This document shows positions 1 through 12,506 of a DNA stretch of 64,000 bases, piece by piece. The stretch is from Cryptomeria japonica (lineage: Eukaryota; Streptophyta; Pinopsida; Cupressales; Cupressaceae). Both the position numbers and the translations under genes were made by a program. Position 1 is the first letter of the stretch. The number at the start of each line of letters is the position of its first letter. The notes beneath the pieces were generated by a model that saw only the letters and a list, made by a program, of their open reading frames with translations, was not told the origin of the DNA and did no database searches. Location of the stretch: positions 765,009,330-765,073,329 of the forward strand of contig NC_081408.1 of NCBI RefSeq assembly GCF_030272615.1. The letters are read 5' to 3'.

Positions 1-296
1 TGGGGATAGGTTAGGGCTTCAGTCAATCCCTTGATTTTGATGTGTTCATATTTGCTATCCATTTTACCATCGGTACACAGTTCATCATATGTGTCTTTGA
101 TCTCAACATGACCTAGTTCTTCAACTCGACACTTAGTGAAGAATCTTACATCCTCAACTAATAAAACTCTATCCGAAATGAGTGAAAATGTGGTTTTGTC
201 ATCCGGTTCAGATGCAATTTTGGGAATTAAAGAGTATTTCAGTGAGGGCTTTTCGATGTTCTCAACAATAATGGGATTCTGGATCTTAGGTGCCAT
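1..296 (-). CDS. ORF2 of the R family, N-terminal fragment
   Basis: The reading frame is open from an ATG at 296 to the window edge, about 98 codons without a stop. The protein begins MAPKIQ and closely matches the starts of ORF2 in R2 (44721) and R3 (41068). Function is unknown: I recognise no gag, protease, RT or integrase motif. A spacer of about 500 bases without a convincing ORF (297-799) separates it from the gag-like gene, as in the other copies. This is the only ORF2 copy here whose visible part has no stop, so the complete copy left of the window could be the best one to examine. Confidence 0.6.
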   Translation of the reverse strand, partial: MAPKIQNPIIVENIEKPSLKYSLIPKIASEPDDKTTFSLISDRVLLVEDVRFFTKCRVEELGHVEIKDTYDELCTDGKMDSKYEHIKIKGLTEALTYP

Positions 297-799
297 TGCA
301 GATTTTAGATAAATACTAACAAAAGATCCTTAGGGTTTGAAGACTTTCAAATGGCAGATGCTTTCTACTTAGCAAATAATAACAACTTGATATGATCAGT
401 AAACTATCTTGATAATGCATTGTGATTGATGTAAATACCTTTGAATTTGCTCAGGAGGTGGTTTGATCACCTTTAATTCACTTTGCTTTGCTTTCTTGAA
501 AACTTGGTGAATGAAAAATGATCGCGCAATAGCTTTAAATACACAATATACCTTATCGGGCTTCATGTAGTTAGGTCAAAAGACATTAAATGCACTTGGT
601 ACCACTTCCTTTCTATGTTTTTAATGAGTAGCCAGTCTTCCTGTATTCACCGACTAGACAAGCTTCCAAAAGACTTGATAAAATTTCAAATTTTCTAATG
701 CATCTTTAACTATGCAGATTTTGAATTAAGTGCATGATAAAATAGGAACTGTTAAGATTTGACTTTTGAGAGAATGCAGTCCCTTCATACCTTTACCGA

Positions 800-2338
800 T
801 TAATTTGGAATAGATGCACCTAACTCAGTAGGTAAGGTGCTTTCTTCATTTGACACAATTTCCTTCTTTTTCCAAATCATCTTTAATTTGCCTTTTATTT
901 CTTCAATATCTCCTCTAGATTGATCTCTGCAATCTCTAGCCAAGTGTCCAATTTTGTGACAATGAAAACAAGCCATACTAGGATTTCTCCATGATCTTCG
1001 GTTGTTCATTCCAAACCTTATAAAGCAGTTGGCACTTATATGTCCATATCTTCCACAACATTCACACCATAACCTTGTATTGTAATCCCATGGTACTACA
1101 GAATACTATTGGTAAGGGTTTGTGTGAGTTTGGTAGCTTCTAGCATTTGCTCGGTGTGCAGACCACATATAGTTCTTTTTCTTAAGCCAACACTTCTTGG
1201 TACTGTGTCCATATCTATTGCAATTTTTACAAAACCCTTTGAATTTTGCCTTCTGATAGTTGTTAACAGTCTTTGTTCTACATTGATTAGATGTGTGACC
1301 ATATTTATTGCAATTGTAACAATAACCTTTAGACTTAGTGACATTTGGTTGCTTACCTTTTCTGATTTGGCACAAGTTAGCAGTATGACCTTGATTTCCA
1401 CAGTAGTTTCAAATAGGCTTCTTTCCTTTGATATTTTTCTTATTTCCAGCTTGCTTTGATGATTCTCCTCTCTTGGTTGTATGAATTCCCTTCTCGGTAG
1501 AGTCTTTTGCTTTGTAACCGAGTCCTGCATCTTTGTTGGGTCTTCTTGTATTCAGTTGCTCATCCAACATCTTTGATGCTTCATAACTCCTTTTTAGTGT
1601 TTCCTTGGATTTCTTTTCTGTTTCAAGTTCATCGGTCAACCTTGATACTTCAAGTTTCAATGCTTGATTCTCATCATCCTTCAGATTTGCTTCATGATGT
1701 GCATAACCTAATTGATCTGACAGATTACTTTGTATCCCAATCAACCTTGTGATTTCATCATTCTTTTCAGATACTAAACCTTCAAGTTGTTGCTTTTCTC
1801 TTTCTAGATCTCTTACTTTATCTTCAGTTGTCCTCAATGCATCAAGATTCTTAGTCATCTGTATGCTAAAATGTTTGTGTCCTCTTTTCATTGCTTTTAG
1901 CTGATTAGTCAGTGCTTTGTTCTTTTCTTTCAGTTGTCCAATCATCTCTTCAGTTTCTTCAGATATATTGTTCTCAGATGATGTTTCAATTTGTTCCACT
2001 AGCTCTTGAGAGTCCTGCAAATCATCAGATAATCTTCTTCTCACTTTCAATGATTTTTGCATTTGTCTTTGCATGTTTGCAATCACTTGATTAGCATGAT
2101 CAAACTCTTCTTGTAGATACACAATTCTCCGAGATTGTTTGTAGCCTTCCATTGATAAGATCTTTCTCTTTAGGTTGTTAAACCCTTTTCCAAGACTAAA
2201 GCTCCGATACCAATTGTTAGGCCCAATATGGAAAGCTAATGTACTGAGAGGGGAGGGGTGAATCAGTACTCCAAAACCTTTTAACAACAATACGGCAACA
2301 TAACATAAAGCTAAAACAAATAAATAACAATCATACAT
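800..2338 (-). pseudogene. gag-like coiled-coil / zinc-knuckle gene of R1
   Basis: One frame runs from an ATG at 2338, inside the LTR, through the primer site to a stop at 800; a second possible start is the ATG at 2152 (MEGYKQ). The first part is a long Lys/Glu-rich heptad-type coiled coil, followed by a basic linker and then CCHC zinc knuckles (CYNCNKYGHTSNQC, CKNCNRYGHSTKKC, CECCGRYGHISANC, CFHCHKIGHLARDC). The first knuckle has lost its first Cys to a TGA near 1406, and a second stop lies near 1103. There is no frameshift. The architecture suggests an RNA-binding, Gag-like protein, but the capsid-type domain of ordinary copia or gypsy Gag is not visible. Confidence 0.7.
2201..2212 (-). 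other. primer-binding site of R1
   Basis: The minus strand reads TGGTATCGGAGC two bases inside the LTR. It differs by one base from TGGTATCAGAGC, the site complementary to the 3' end of plant initiator tRNA-Met, which is present exactly in R3. Confidence 0.75.
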
Positions 2339-3385
2339 GATTCACTCCATAACTCATATATTTTGGTTACACAGAAACTCTTGGTTAGAGAGAAAAACTG
2401 TGGTGGGGATGGCACCCACAACTTCACTACTACAATAATAAAGAGTGCTCGATTAGAGCTACATGTTCAGCTATTTCTGATAGCTTACCCTATCAGGAGT
2501 ATTAAGATCTTTAGATCTACCTTGCTAAAAGATTTTACAACAATTATTCTAAAATGCTGCACTTGGTTAAAGGCTTTACAATTTATAGACTTTGTTAGAG
2601 TCTTTTACCATGTTAAAGGTTTCTCTTACAACTTCAAAATATTACAATAAATCATTACAAATATATCTGCAACTTTACATCTGAAATGTTATAGCAAATT
2701 CTATGTGCTCAAAGTGAGATTGTCTTGCTTATAGCATACCTCGGTAACCCATAGAATAACTCGGTAAACCCTTCCGTTTACTCTGTTCTTTGAGTGTTCT
2801 CTGAAATCCTTCTCAGTGACCTCTGTGTCTCTGTAACAATCATAACACTTAGTGCTTTCTTATGTATCACACATGTCTTTCTTCATATACCTCTATATAT
2901 CTCTCTTTGTCACTATATTGTTATCTGGTCTCAATCCATGCTATATAAATAGATCTCTTATGTCGGTGATCTGATTTATTGCTTCGATCTTACAAACATG
3001 ATTTATCGAATAAATAACCATACAAAATATTTCATTGGTTAGATGACCTTAAAATCATACACAATCCTTAAGTGCAATTTCCAATGTGATAACGATTCTT
3101 TGTTCCTCGATTTTATAACACGTTTCCAGATGTGTGTCTAGGTTCAATGAATCTGGTAAAATGTTTCACTCAGTGTATATCAACTCAGTGTATCATTATT
3201 GCTGCTCGGTAGACATGGAATGTTACTTGGTAGACAGCTCGGTGTATACTGGGCTCTGTGAATACTTTCTTCTTTAACCAACTGTTCTGTGCATACCGAC
3301 TAAATGTTTCGGTAGAGGTAACCGACTAGAGTATATAGAATGACTTTGGATATAAAACTAATGGCAATTATAATAAATAGTAACA
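2215..3385 (-). repeat. 5' LTR of R1
   Basis: The repeat begins TGTTAGGCCC and ends GTAACA on the plus strand, so it has TG...CA ends with a TGTTA/TAACA terminal inverted repeat. It is about 1,171 bases, longer than the 926-927 base LTRs of R3, with the same sequence order throughout. Like the others it carries the C-rich GTACTGA...TCAGTAC hairpin close to the primer-site end. Confidence 0.85.
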
Positions 3386-3549
3386 CCTCCTCCCTGCGAA
3401 AAACATGAAACCCTAACCCGATTGGGTAAGGGTATTTTGAAGTGATAAAAGAAATAAAAAAAAAGATGTTAGTATTCTTGTTTATAACATCAAAAATTTT
3501 AGGGTTCGTGGTTATTTTAAAAGTTAAGAACTTAAAAACCCTATATCCT

Positions 3550-3592
<43 letters not shown>

Positions 3593-4220
3593 TATATATA
3601 TATGAACGTATACTCTACCTTTAGATTAATCATTTTTCGCTCATATATTATATATTTATATAAACATTTAAATATGATGTTTTAAATTTTAAATTATTTT
3701 GGAGTTTAATCTTTTGGTAAATTATAATGACCTTGTAAGTTATTTTGGCCATAGGGGATTTTTTTTTTTGTTCACCTAAATTTAGGTTTGATGAGAATAA
3801 ACTTTATAGGGCAAATTTTATTATGGATTTATTTAGCCCTTTAGTCAAATTTTAGACACATTATAATTATTGTTAAAATAATTCACGGAATTTAAAAAAC
3901 CAATTGCTAGAGTTAATTTAATTAATCCCTACAATAATTAAAAAGATTAATTGAGAGTAATAATATTTCTTGTCAATTAATTTAGGGGTTTTTGCTTAAA
4001 TGAATTTATTATTTATTAATTGATGAGATAATAATAAATTCTTTGGAGAGTTAATTTTCCACATGTAATTTAGATTATCCCACTTACTTAATATAGTTGT
4101 TTAAATTAACTTTAGTTGAAGAAGAATTCAAACGTAGTTAAGACAAGACTTGATACTACGTTATTTTAATAAACTTAGCTTCATTAGGTTATGTTTTAAA
4201 AAAAATATATTATTTTCATT
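3386..4220. other. AT-rich non-coding segment with a TG microsatellite
   Basis: No ORF or known domain was found here. A TG repeat of about 18 units runs from 3554 to 3590 and passes into short TA repeats. The rest is AT-rich, single-copy-looking sequence. It lies between the outer end of R1 and the broken end of Tat-A and has no counterpart in Tat-B. Confidence 0.6.
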
Positions 4221-4223
4221 CGT

Positions 4224-5452
4224 GCCCCACCTAGGGAAGTTAGAGTGGTGGCAGTGGGCACTGGATGATCTGGATGTAGTGATCTGGAGACCATATATTG
4301 AGTGTGAGCCCTAGGAGGATGATCCGGAGGTGTTGCCATATGTATTCATGACCCGATTCCTCATTGGGAGGACAGCCCACCATGTGGAGAGACAGTTGCC
4401 TGGCAGAGTGTTGAGACAGTTTGGATGACAGCAGGGATTGCCTAGGGGATCGGGAGAGTATGCTAGAGTGGTCCGAGAGAGGTACGCATGGGGGCCAGTA
4501 CTACCTTATGATCAGGAATTGGCAGATTTTTCAGATGCTACAGGTGAGGCCATGGGATATACGGCTGAGGATGGTAGATGTAGGGGTGTTGGAGGAGTAT
4601 ACACAGTATATGGCGACTCATCTGATTCCTCGAATATCAGATCCGGCAGAGTTGATTCTTGATTTTGAGGAGGAAAGGGGATGGTGGTGATGGAGGAGGA
4701 GGAGGGGGGATGGTGGAGGTGGCATTGGTGGTTGGGTTCAGTGGAGAGGGACAGGTGGTTTGCCATTGCGGATAACATAGGGACTGTTGATGTAGGGAGG
4801 AGTTAGATTGGGTGGGAGAGGGATGGGGGAGAGGGAGGTACCAATAGATAGAGGGCAGGGAGCCACTGGACAGGGAGCTATAGGTGAGGCACCTATGGAT
4901 ATAGGGGAGAGAGCCATTGGAGATCTTCGGGATCATATGATATTACATTTGCAGACTCGACTTACAGTAGCTGAGACACGGGTGGAGGATTTGGAGGTGG
5001 AGGTTGCAGCTGGAGATGTGCAGCTATTTGCATGAGAGTCAAAGTTGACTGTAGTGCTGCAAGAGAGGGATGATGTGGTGGAGAGATTAGCGGAGCTGCA
5101 AGAGAGAGTCTTGGTTGGAGTAGGAGCACAGGGTCCTACTAGGGAGGTGATGAGGGAGATTCGGCAAGCACAGGCTGAGATAGAGTATTGGCGGGGATTA
5201 TATGAGCAGGTGGTGCCAGCTAGTCAGTGAGCACTGAGCTATTCACAGATGCGGCAGGCTAGATCAGAGCAGTCTCAGAGGATGCAGAGCAGTGGGGGTG
5301 TGATGGGTCCTCTATGGAGAGATAGGTCAGGTGGTGCAGGAGCTAGTGGGGGTTTGATGGGTCCTCCACAGAGAGATAGATCGGATGGTACAGGGACTAG
5401 TGGGGGAGTAGGTAGTGATGATGATGTAGCATCTGGTCAGAGTGGCATCTGA
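4224..5452 (+). pseudogene. plant mobile domain gene, antisense in Tat-A (C-terminal part)
   Basis: This runs on the strand opposite to pol. The first part (4224-4660) matches the C-terminal half of the mobile-domain gene of Tat-B, with residues such as GKLEWW and RPYIECE. A Gly-rich linker follows, then a heptad-rich segment (4949-5220, TRLTVAETRVEDLEVEV) and a Gly/Ser-rich tail with a repeated MGP..RDRS unit. In-frame TGA stops at 5033 and 5228 replace an Arg (CGA) and a Trp (TGG) seen in Tat-B. The N-terminal half is gone. Plant mobile domain proteins are nuclear silencing-linked factors that are often carried by transposons; any role in this element is inference. Confidence 0.6.
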
Positions 5453-8190
5453 GAGAGCATTTTGTATGCATGTATTTATATTATCATTTTGGACTGTATC
5501 TTGGATGGCTCTTGGTAGCTAATTGTTTGGACTTCATTGTACTCTGATACATGTATATTTTTGGCGATATGATATGATATATGAGGAGATCCTATTTTTG
5601 TGAGGATATGCATTTTGATGACATGTTATGGATGTTTATGCTTGATGGTGATTTCATGATTTATGCTTAGATGGATATTTATTTTGTGCTATATGTATGT
5701 GTTTATGATATGATTCCTAGATGCATGTTTTAAGGTGATTTATGCTAACATGTGGATGCATGTTGATATATGTGTGTATTGATGTCATTGGGATAGAATG
5801 CCTAATGTATGTAATGCTATGATGGTTATGTATGCATAATAAATGTTGATTTATGATGGTATAGATAGTATTTTGTATCAATACAATGATGAGATAAGGA
5901 TATGTAATGATGTTAATGTAATGCTTTTGAATGATTGATTTTATTTATGAATATGCATCTAGATGGTTTTAAAAATGAATGTGTATGTGGATAGACAAAT
6001 GTAAAGTATAAATGTTTAAATGATGATTTCTAAATGTATGCATATGTATAATGTATGAACCAATGGTTTGAGACAAATGGTTTTATGATTCTAAATGTCA
6101 AAATATGATGAAGTAAAATGATAATGTGATTATAATGCAACTCATGTTTAATGAATAACTGCACCTTAATGCAATTAAGAGGGATAATGAATGCAATCTA
6201 ATGAATCCTAAGTGAGATAAAATGAGTATAAGAATATACTAAAATGGATGAATAAATGCACTTTAACTAATGAAGAGATAAATGAATGTATGCAACTATG
6301 GAAACCTAAACAAATGTATGATACACAAGTGTTAAAATGATAATAAATGATGATCACTAACTAATGTTAAATGAATGTATAGTAATGAGTAATCATGGTA
6401 GGAAATTCAAATAAGGACAATTATTTATGTAAGTTAATCTAATATGTCATGAGGGTAATAATGAAAGAATATAATGATACTAATGCGAGTAAAATGAGAA
6501 TGAACAATATGGGGTAAGTGCAACTAAATGATATTAAATGCATGCTAATGAATGGCAAATAGAGTAATGCAAATGCAACTAAAATGTAATGAAATGATGA
6601 TGGGATGATGATAGATGAATGCAAGGTTGTTTTAGACTTTGCATGATGCACTTGATGATGTATCAGAGTACTCTGTCGTGATTGTATTTAAGACCAGCTC
6701 ACTTTTCACATAACTGCTCATATTTCACTTTGTGCATACTTGCATGAAAAACCATGTATATGAATAATGAATGAGTAAATGGATGGATGGTATGCAATGG
6801 AATGCAATATAAACAAATGAGATGAAATGATGATCCATAGTGCTTTATTTTTCATCATTGAGCTTTAAAATGTTGTAAGAAAATACAAGCAACTTGACAT
6901 AATGATTCAAGATGACCTGAGTATTCCGTACATGGATTTTTATATAGCAAGTTAATACAAACAACTTGATATTATGGGTCAAATTGACTTGAGTATTGCT
7001 TGCGGAATAGACAAGGATCATCTCCCTTCATGCATGAATTGGATCATCCTCCTTGATCTTGGGTTGATCATATCCTGAGACAAGTTCATACCGTAATAAA
7101 AGATAAAAATGTTTATCCAGTTTGGATGAGGTAGGAGGAACCAAAGAAAGAGCATTGTACATGTAAGCAAACAACTTATATAAAGAATAAATAATATGGA
7201 TCCTTGGTAATGGTTCATGCTCATATGGTCGAGGTATACGCTGTAGTTAGCAAGCTATAGTGATATATGACTATATTCTGCCTATGATCACGTAGCTTAG
7301 TGAGCTTCCCATGTAGACACCATTAGGACATGCCCCAGTACTTCATCAGAATAATGTGCAGAAGATACACAAACAATGTTGTAGGAACCTTATATGAATA
7401 AATAAACCACAAATCAACCAATTATTTGATAGCTTAAACATAATTTTCTTGTCAAATAAAATGTTATTTTGTCTTTGTTTTGGTAAAGAAGGATGCATAC
7501 TTGTTGAAGACAGTTTGAGCGTTGATGTTGATTATTTGGTTAAATGTGATAAGTGGTCGTCGTTGGAGTATTTCACAGTGTTTGTTTGGTATCTTCTTTG
7601 AAAAACGTATGTACAAGGTGTTGTCATGTTTTTGATTGATTTTTGATGTTTTCTGATGTTTTTGGATTTTCTGATTGTTTTGAATGTTTTTGGATTTTGT
7701 GAGACAAATTTCCAATGTTTTTGGTATTTTGGTGAAATATTTTTTTGAATGTTTTTGGATTTTGTGAGACACTATTGAAATGAAGAATGTTGTAAATCTC
7801 AAAACAATGTAGTATCCACTTCCATCAAACTTGATTAAGGGCATTGCCCCCAGTTTCTAGACATGACTATGAAAAAGCAGGATACAAGACGCATGAAGTA
7901 CTTTCTTGATTGTAGATCAATAACAAGCCATGGTTTGGACAGATGGATGAGTGGATGTAATGAAGGTGATCACAACAAGCCTAAGAGACAATGGAGCCAT
8001 AGCCTTTATGAGTGGCACCTATTTGCCAAGTTTTTACCCTCGTACCTTCCTAAGGTGCCACCGAAGTGGTTGTTCACCGTTTTGGATGTATGATTTTTCT
8101 TTACTATTTTGATGTTTTTGTATTTTCTTTAGGTCATTTATCTGAATGTTTTTGGTGTTTTGCTGGTATGTATGGGAGCCTGATGCTCTG
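5453..8190. other. non-coding 3' region of Tat-A, ATGA-rich
   Basis: From about 5560 to 6900 the plus strand is rich in ATGA, AATG and GATG words with no sustained ORF. Next comes a more complex part (about 6900-7460) that is well conserved in Tat-B (27000-27560), and then a TTTTTGGATTTT-type degenerate repeat (7620-7780). It separates the integrase gene from the antisense mobile-domain gene. Short ORFs in it are not conserved between copies. Confidence 0.6.
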
Positions 8191-8196
8191 TATAGC

Positions 8197-9486
8197 TTAT
8201 GTATAAAACCATTTAAGGTGCATGCTGTTGATAGGATCTGCTAGTGGTTCTCCTTCTGAAGTAGCCAACTGATATGCCCTAGACCCAAATATAGCAGTGA
8301 TAACATATGGACCCAGCCAATTTGATTCAAACTTTCCCTGATGTTCTTTGTTTGGTTGGTTATGAGGATTCTCTTTTAGAAAAAGATCACCTACCTCGAA
8401 TATGCGAGGTCTAACTCGATGATTATAGCTTTTGCTCATGCACTGCTAATAGGCTTTGAGGTGATTGTATGCAGCTTGTCGTTTCTCATCAAGTAGTTCT
8501 AAGTCCTGAAGATGTGATACTCTATATACTTCATCATCAATGAGATTATACAATGAAACCCGTAGAGATGGTATCTCGACCTCAATAGGAAGGATAGCTT
8601 CTGCACCATAGACCAGTGAGTAGGGAATTGCGCCTGTAGGGGTTCAAATACTAGTTCCATACGCCCATAGTGCTAGATTCAATTGAACGTGTCAATCACG
8701 ACCAGCATCATTGACTGTCTTCTTGAGGATTCTCAATATGTTTTTGTTTGATGCTTTGGCTTGACCATTTCCTTATGGGTAATAGGGTGTGGAAAAGCGG
8801 TGTTGGATGTGAAACTTCTCACAGAGCTCACGAACATCTTGATTCTTGAATGGAATACCATTATCTATGATGATGGACATGGGTACACCATATCGATAGA
8901 TGATGTAATTAAGGATGAATGAGATGATCTGCTTGCCGGTGACTTGGGTAAGTGGAACAGCTTCGATCCACTTTGTGAAGTATTCGGTGGTGGTAATGAT
9001 GAACTTATGATCGTTAGATGAAGATGGATGGATTTTACCCACAAGGTCAAGACCCCATTGATAAAAAGGCCATGGTGTTGTGATTGGTTGTAGTTCCTAT
9101 GCTGGTGCATGTATCAAGTCTCCATGAACTTGGCATTTTTTGCACTTTCTAACAAAGTAGTAGGAGTCTTTTTCCATGGATGGCCAATAGTATCCAGTCC
9201 GCATGATTTTCTTGGCTAGTGATAAACCGCTTGCATGAGTTCCACAAATTCCTTCATTTACCTCTTCCAAGGCCTTTGTTATCTCATCCTATTCCAAACA
9301 TCAAAGGAGAGTACCATCAAGACTGCATCGGTATAGGGTTTCAGCAATAATGGTATATCGAGCGGTTTGGCAAATGAAGGTTTTACGTTGGTTATTCGAT
9401 TGGTTAGGAGGAAGTGTGTGATCATGGAGATAGGTGTAGAACTCACCAAACCATGGGGATTCAGAACCGATAAGGCAACATATCAT
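8197..9486 (-). pseudogene. integrase domain of Tat-A pol
   Basis: Read on the minus strand, the frame gives an N-terminal zinc-binding segment (His residues near GICGTH, then CKKCQVH), the integrase core and a C-terminal domain ending near DPINSMHLKWFY. The core shows Asp in DLVGKI, Asp in IIDNG and Glu in EASNKN, the expected D-D-E triad. It would insert the cDNA into host DNA. It lies in the same frame as RT and RNase H, so pol was one polyprotein. Several stops break it, for example in the YYP.GNGQ and TSI.TPTG stretches. The C-terminal part carries no chromodomain, consistent with Tat rather than a chromovirus. Confidence 0.85.
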
Positions 9487-9522
9487 CTCAGATTCAGGGA
9501 TATCATATGCGGGAATCCAAAG

Positions 9523-10449
9523 CTATTCGACCAAGAACTCATAGCGTGTTGAATTTTTTGGAAGATCTAGGAGAGAGGCAATAGTAGCCATAGCACCAGC
9601 CATTCGATTCTGATCTCTAAGTATTTTTTCAAAGGTGATAGTAGTAAATGATTCCTTTAGCCTATCCACCATTTGTTTGTACGGCATGAGTTTGTCATCC
9701 TTGGTCTGATATTCATCAATTGCTTGTCGAATGACCAATTGGGAGTCTCCATATACTTGCAGTTCTTGTAACTTCCATTGTATGGCTAGGCTGAGTCCTG
9801 TGATCAAGGCCTCATATTCAGCTATGTTGTTTGTGCATGGAAATGCGAGCCTGTAAGACTTTGGGATACTGTCACCTTGAGGTGTGATAAATAGAATGCC
9901 TACCCTTGAGCCATGCCTAGTGTATGAACCATCAAAGTATAGTTTCCATGGTTGTGTGGCTGTGAGCATGAATATCTCTTCATCTGGAAAATTGGAAATA
10001 AGAGGATGATTGCCTATGAGTGGTGTATCGGCCAACTGATCTGCAATAACTTGTCCTTTAATAGCATTACGGTCCACATACTTGATATCAAATTCACTGA
10101 GAATCATCACCCATTTGGCCAAATGACCAGTGAATGCAGCTTTACTGAGTAAGTACTTGAGTGGATCGATCTTCGCAATGAGCTGTACTTTGTGTGTTAA
10201 CAAATAGTGCCTCAATTTAGTGGCTGCCAAGATTACTGTTAGGCAAGCTCGCTCAATAGGGATGTAATTGATTTCATAGACAACTAGTGTACAAGAGATG
10301 TAGTAAATGGCACACTCTTTCCCTTCTATATTGTGTTGTGCCAATAGTACACCCAATGATGTATTTGTTGCTGATATATAGAGCAAAAGAGGCCTACTTG
10401 GATCTGGTGGAATCAGCAATGGTGTATTCATGAGATAGTATTTAAGCAT
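9523..10449 (-). pseudogene. dual RNase H region of Tat-A pol
   Basis: This is one open stretch of 308 codons. The first domain (PLLLYISATNTSLGVLLAQ) is the RNase H that follows RT in all gypsy elements. A second domain of archaeal/plant type follows (WKLYFDGSYTRHGS, NNIAEYEALITGL, VYGDSQLVI). Its catalytic Asp, Glu and Asp are present, but the last acidic residue has become Gly (NRMAGAMA, where Tat-B has TDTMA). A duplicated RNase H is characteristic of the Tat clade. The role is removal of the RNA strand during cDNA synthesis. Confidence 0.88.
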
Positions 10450-10587
10450 CTGAAATGCTTGCTGGCATCTAGCATCCCACTGAAAGTGGATGTTTTTGTG
10501 TAACAGGTGTGTAAATAGGTGACACTTATCTGCCAGTTGTGCAATGAATCTTTGGATGGTTTGAAGTCGCCCTTGTAGTGTCCTTAT

Positions 10588-11427
10588 CTAGCTGATGTTC
10601 TTGGGAGGTGGCATGTCCATGATTGCCTTGACCTTTGCTGGATCGACCTCAATACCTTTTCTTGAGACAATGTATCCTAGAAGTTTCCCTGAGGTTACTC
10701 CAGAGACACATTTCTTTGGGTTGAGTCGAACATGATATTGTTCTAGTCTATCAAATATTTTCTCTAATATGTCCAGATGACCTTCTCTTGTTAGTGATTT
10801 TGCCAATAAGTCATCAACATAATCGTCCATTATGGTATGCATCATATCATGGAAGATGGTAGTCATAGCTCTTTGATATGTCACTCCTGCATTCTTTAAA
10901 CCAAAAGGCATGACATTCTAGCAGTATGTGCCCCATGGGCATGTAAAGGTTGTCTTATGTGGATCCTCTGGTGCAATTTTTATCTGATTGTATCCTAAAA
11001 AACCATCCATGAGTGAAAGCATGGCATGTCCTGCTATTAGGTCTACTATGATGTCGATATTTGGTAGGGGGAAGTCATCCTTAGGACATTCCTTGTTCAG
11101 ATCTTTGAACTCAGTACAAATATGGATGCCCCCATTTGGTTTGCCGATAGGCACAATGTTGGATATCCAATCCACATAATCAATTGGTCGAATGAAACCA
11201 ACATCCAGGAGTTTCTTAAGTTCTGCTTTGACTAGTACCACAATTTGAGGGTGCATCTTGCAAAACTTCTGCTTGACAAGGTTAGCCCCTTCTGCTACTG
11301 TGAAGGGATGCATGACTAAATCAGGATCAAGACCAGGCATGTCTACATATGACTATGTGAAGTTGATCTGACGCTTTTGGAAGAATGCTACAAACTCAAG
11401 CTATTCCTCTGGAGTTAAAAGAGATGC
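10588..11427 (-). pseudogene. reverse transcriptase domain of Tat-A pol
   Basis: On the minus strand the frame gives MPGLDPDLVMH, then KPNGGIHICTEFKDLN, FPLPNIDIIVDLIAG, LSLMDGFLGYNQIKI, MPFGLKNAGVTYQRAM and the catalytic YVDDLLAKS. These are the standard RT motifs in order. A TAG at about 10915-10917 replaces the Trp of the YHWNVMPFG block that survives in Tat-B, and another stop replaces a Trp just upstream of MPGLDP. There is no frameshift between RT, RNase H and integrase. Confidence 0.9.
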
Positions 11428-11566
11428 CAAATGTATGTGGTGAGGTTTGTCAAGAGTCCCCATGTTGTATTCTTTTGTGTCCTCGATGAGAATCGTTGAT
11501 CTTTCTGACTATGTACTAGAGGGAAGGATGTCAAACCTTTCATCCTTGGGTGACTCAAAGAGGTTT

Positions 11567-12151
11567 TCACCATTGGATACGCTCTTTCTTTTTAACTTTT
11601 GTGGGATCAAACAGTGCCACAATGTGGTTTTGATTGGAAGATCCATGTTTTATTTTTATATTTTTGCAACTGAAAGGTTTGGCATCCGCCCCGAAGTATG
11701 TTGCGCTATTAAGTTCAATGGCGAATCCACCTTTGTTATCCCCACTTGGTATGTTATCCCGTAGTTCCAAAAAGTTAATGATCACCTCATCATTTTGGAA
11801 ATGGTCAAGACATGGGGGATTAGGTTGATTCCATTCGATGAGTTCAAGATTGATAATGGCCATTACTGCATCGATTAGGTTAAGTTCATTAGATGAATTA
11901 GTGAGGGTTAAGACGTTATGCTGAAGGTCATTGATGGTACTCTCCCTGTCAGAATTAGGTGTAGGATGCAACGTAGGGTATGTGGAAGATGTTTCCAGCT
12001 CAGGAATCCAAGAGGTCTTTATCTGTGCTTCTCCGTAAATAGGGATGTATTTGCGGGGTGGAGGTAGTGACGTGTTTTCCTCATCTGAAGTGTTAAGCTG
12101 TATGGAATTGAATTCCCACTCATGTGAGTCAGTTTCTGAGTCACTTTCCAA
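11567..12151 (-). pseudogene. gag/protease-to-pol linker of Tat-A
   Basis: This is a 194-codon open stretch between the protease part and RT, in a different frame from both. It is acidic and Ser/Asn-rich with no recognised domain. By comparison with Tat-B, about 350 bases have been lost near 12260, which partly explains the frame change. It is absent from Tat-B, where a deletion removes it. Confidence 0.5.
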
Positions 12152-12506
12152 TAGCTGATTGTTGTACCATACTGGGATATCTTTTGAGTTAAATATTGCA
12201 GGTGTGATTGGTTGATGTATCTATGTAGATGAAATGATTGGTTCTACAGGAAGCATTATGGTTCATGTTGTCCTTGCTTGCAAGGTCCCAAAGCACTCTA
12301 GCCATCATAACCCATTCTTTGCATAATGAGAAGGCCTTTTCCATACTGGTCTATGGGAAGCTTAGCTTGCGGAGTGTCGGAAATGATAGGATCTTTATGA
12401 TCCATTTTGCTAAGTCTTCATCTTTGGTCTCATCTTCTTGACTCTTTCCAAGGATAAAAGGTGTCAATGTACATGCTGGTTTGGCTAGTGACGGTTGAAG
12501 TAACCG

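Larger units (their letters stand above)
1..3385 (-). mobile_element. R1: polymerase-less LTR retrotransposon, left-truncated by the window
   Basis: This is the 5' part of a minus-strand element: an LTR (2215-3385), a primer-binding site (2201-2212), a gag-like gene (800-2338) and the start of ORF2 (1-296). The order and sequence match R2 and R3 further right. The rest of ORF2 and the 3' LTR lie outside the window, so target duplications cannot be checked. No RT, RNase H or integrase motif is present in the part seen. Confidence 0.85.

Noticed and set aside
3442-3624. 60-codon ORF with a Cys/Val run
   Set aside because: It is a translation of the TG microsatellite in AT-rich DNA.
5560-6900. 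Candidate satellite or replication origin in the ATGA-rich region
   Set aside because: No regular period is seen and the same sequence lies in the other Tat copy, so it is an element 3' region.
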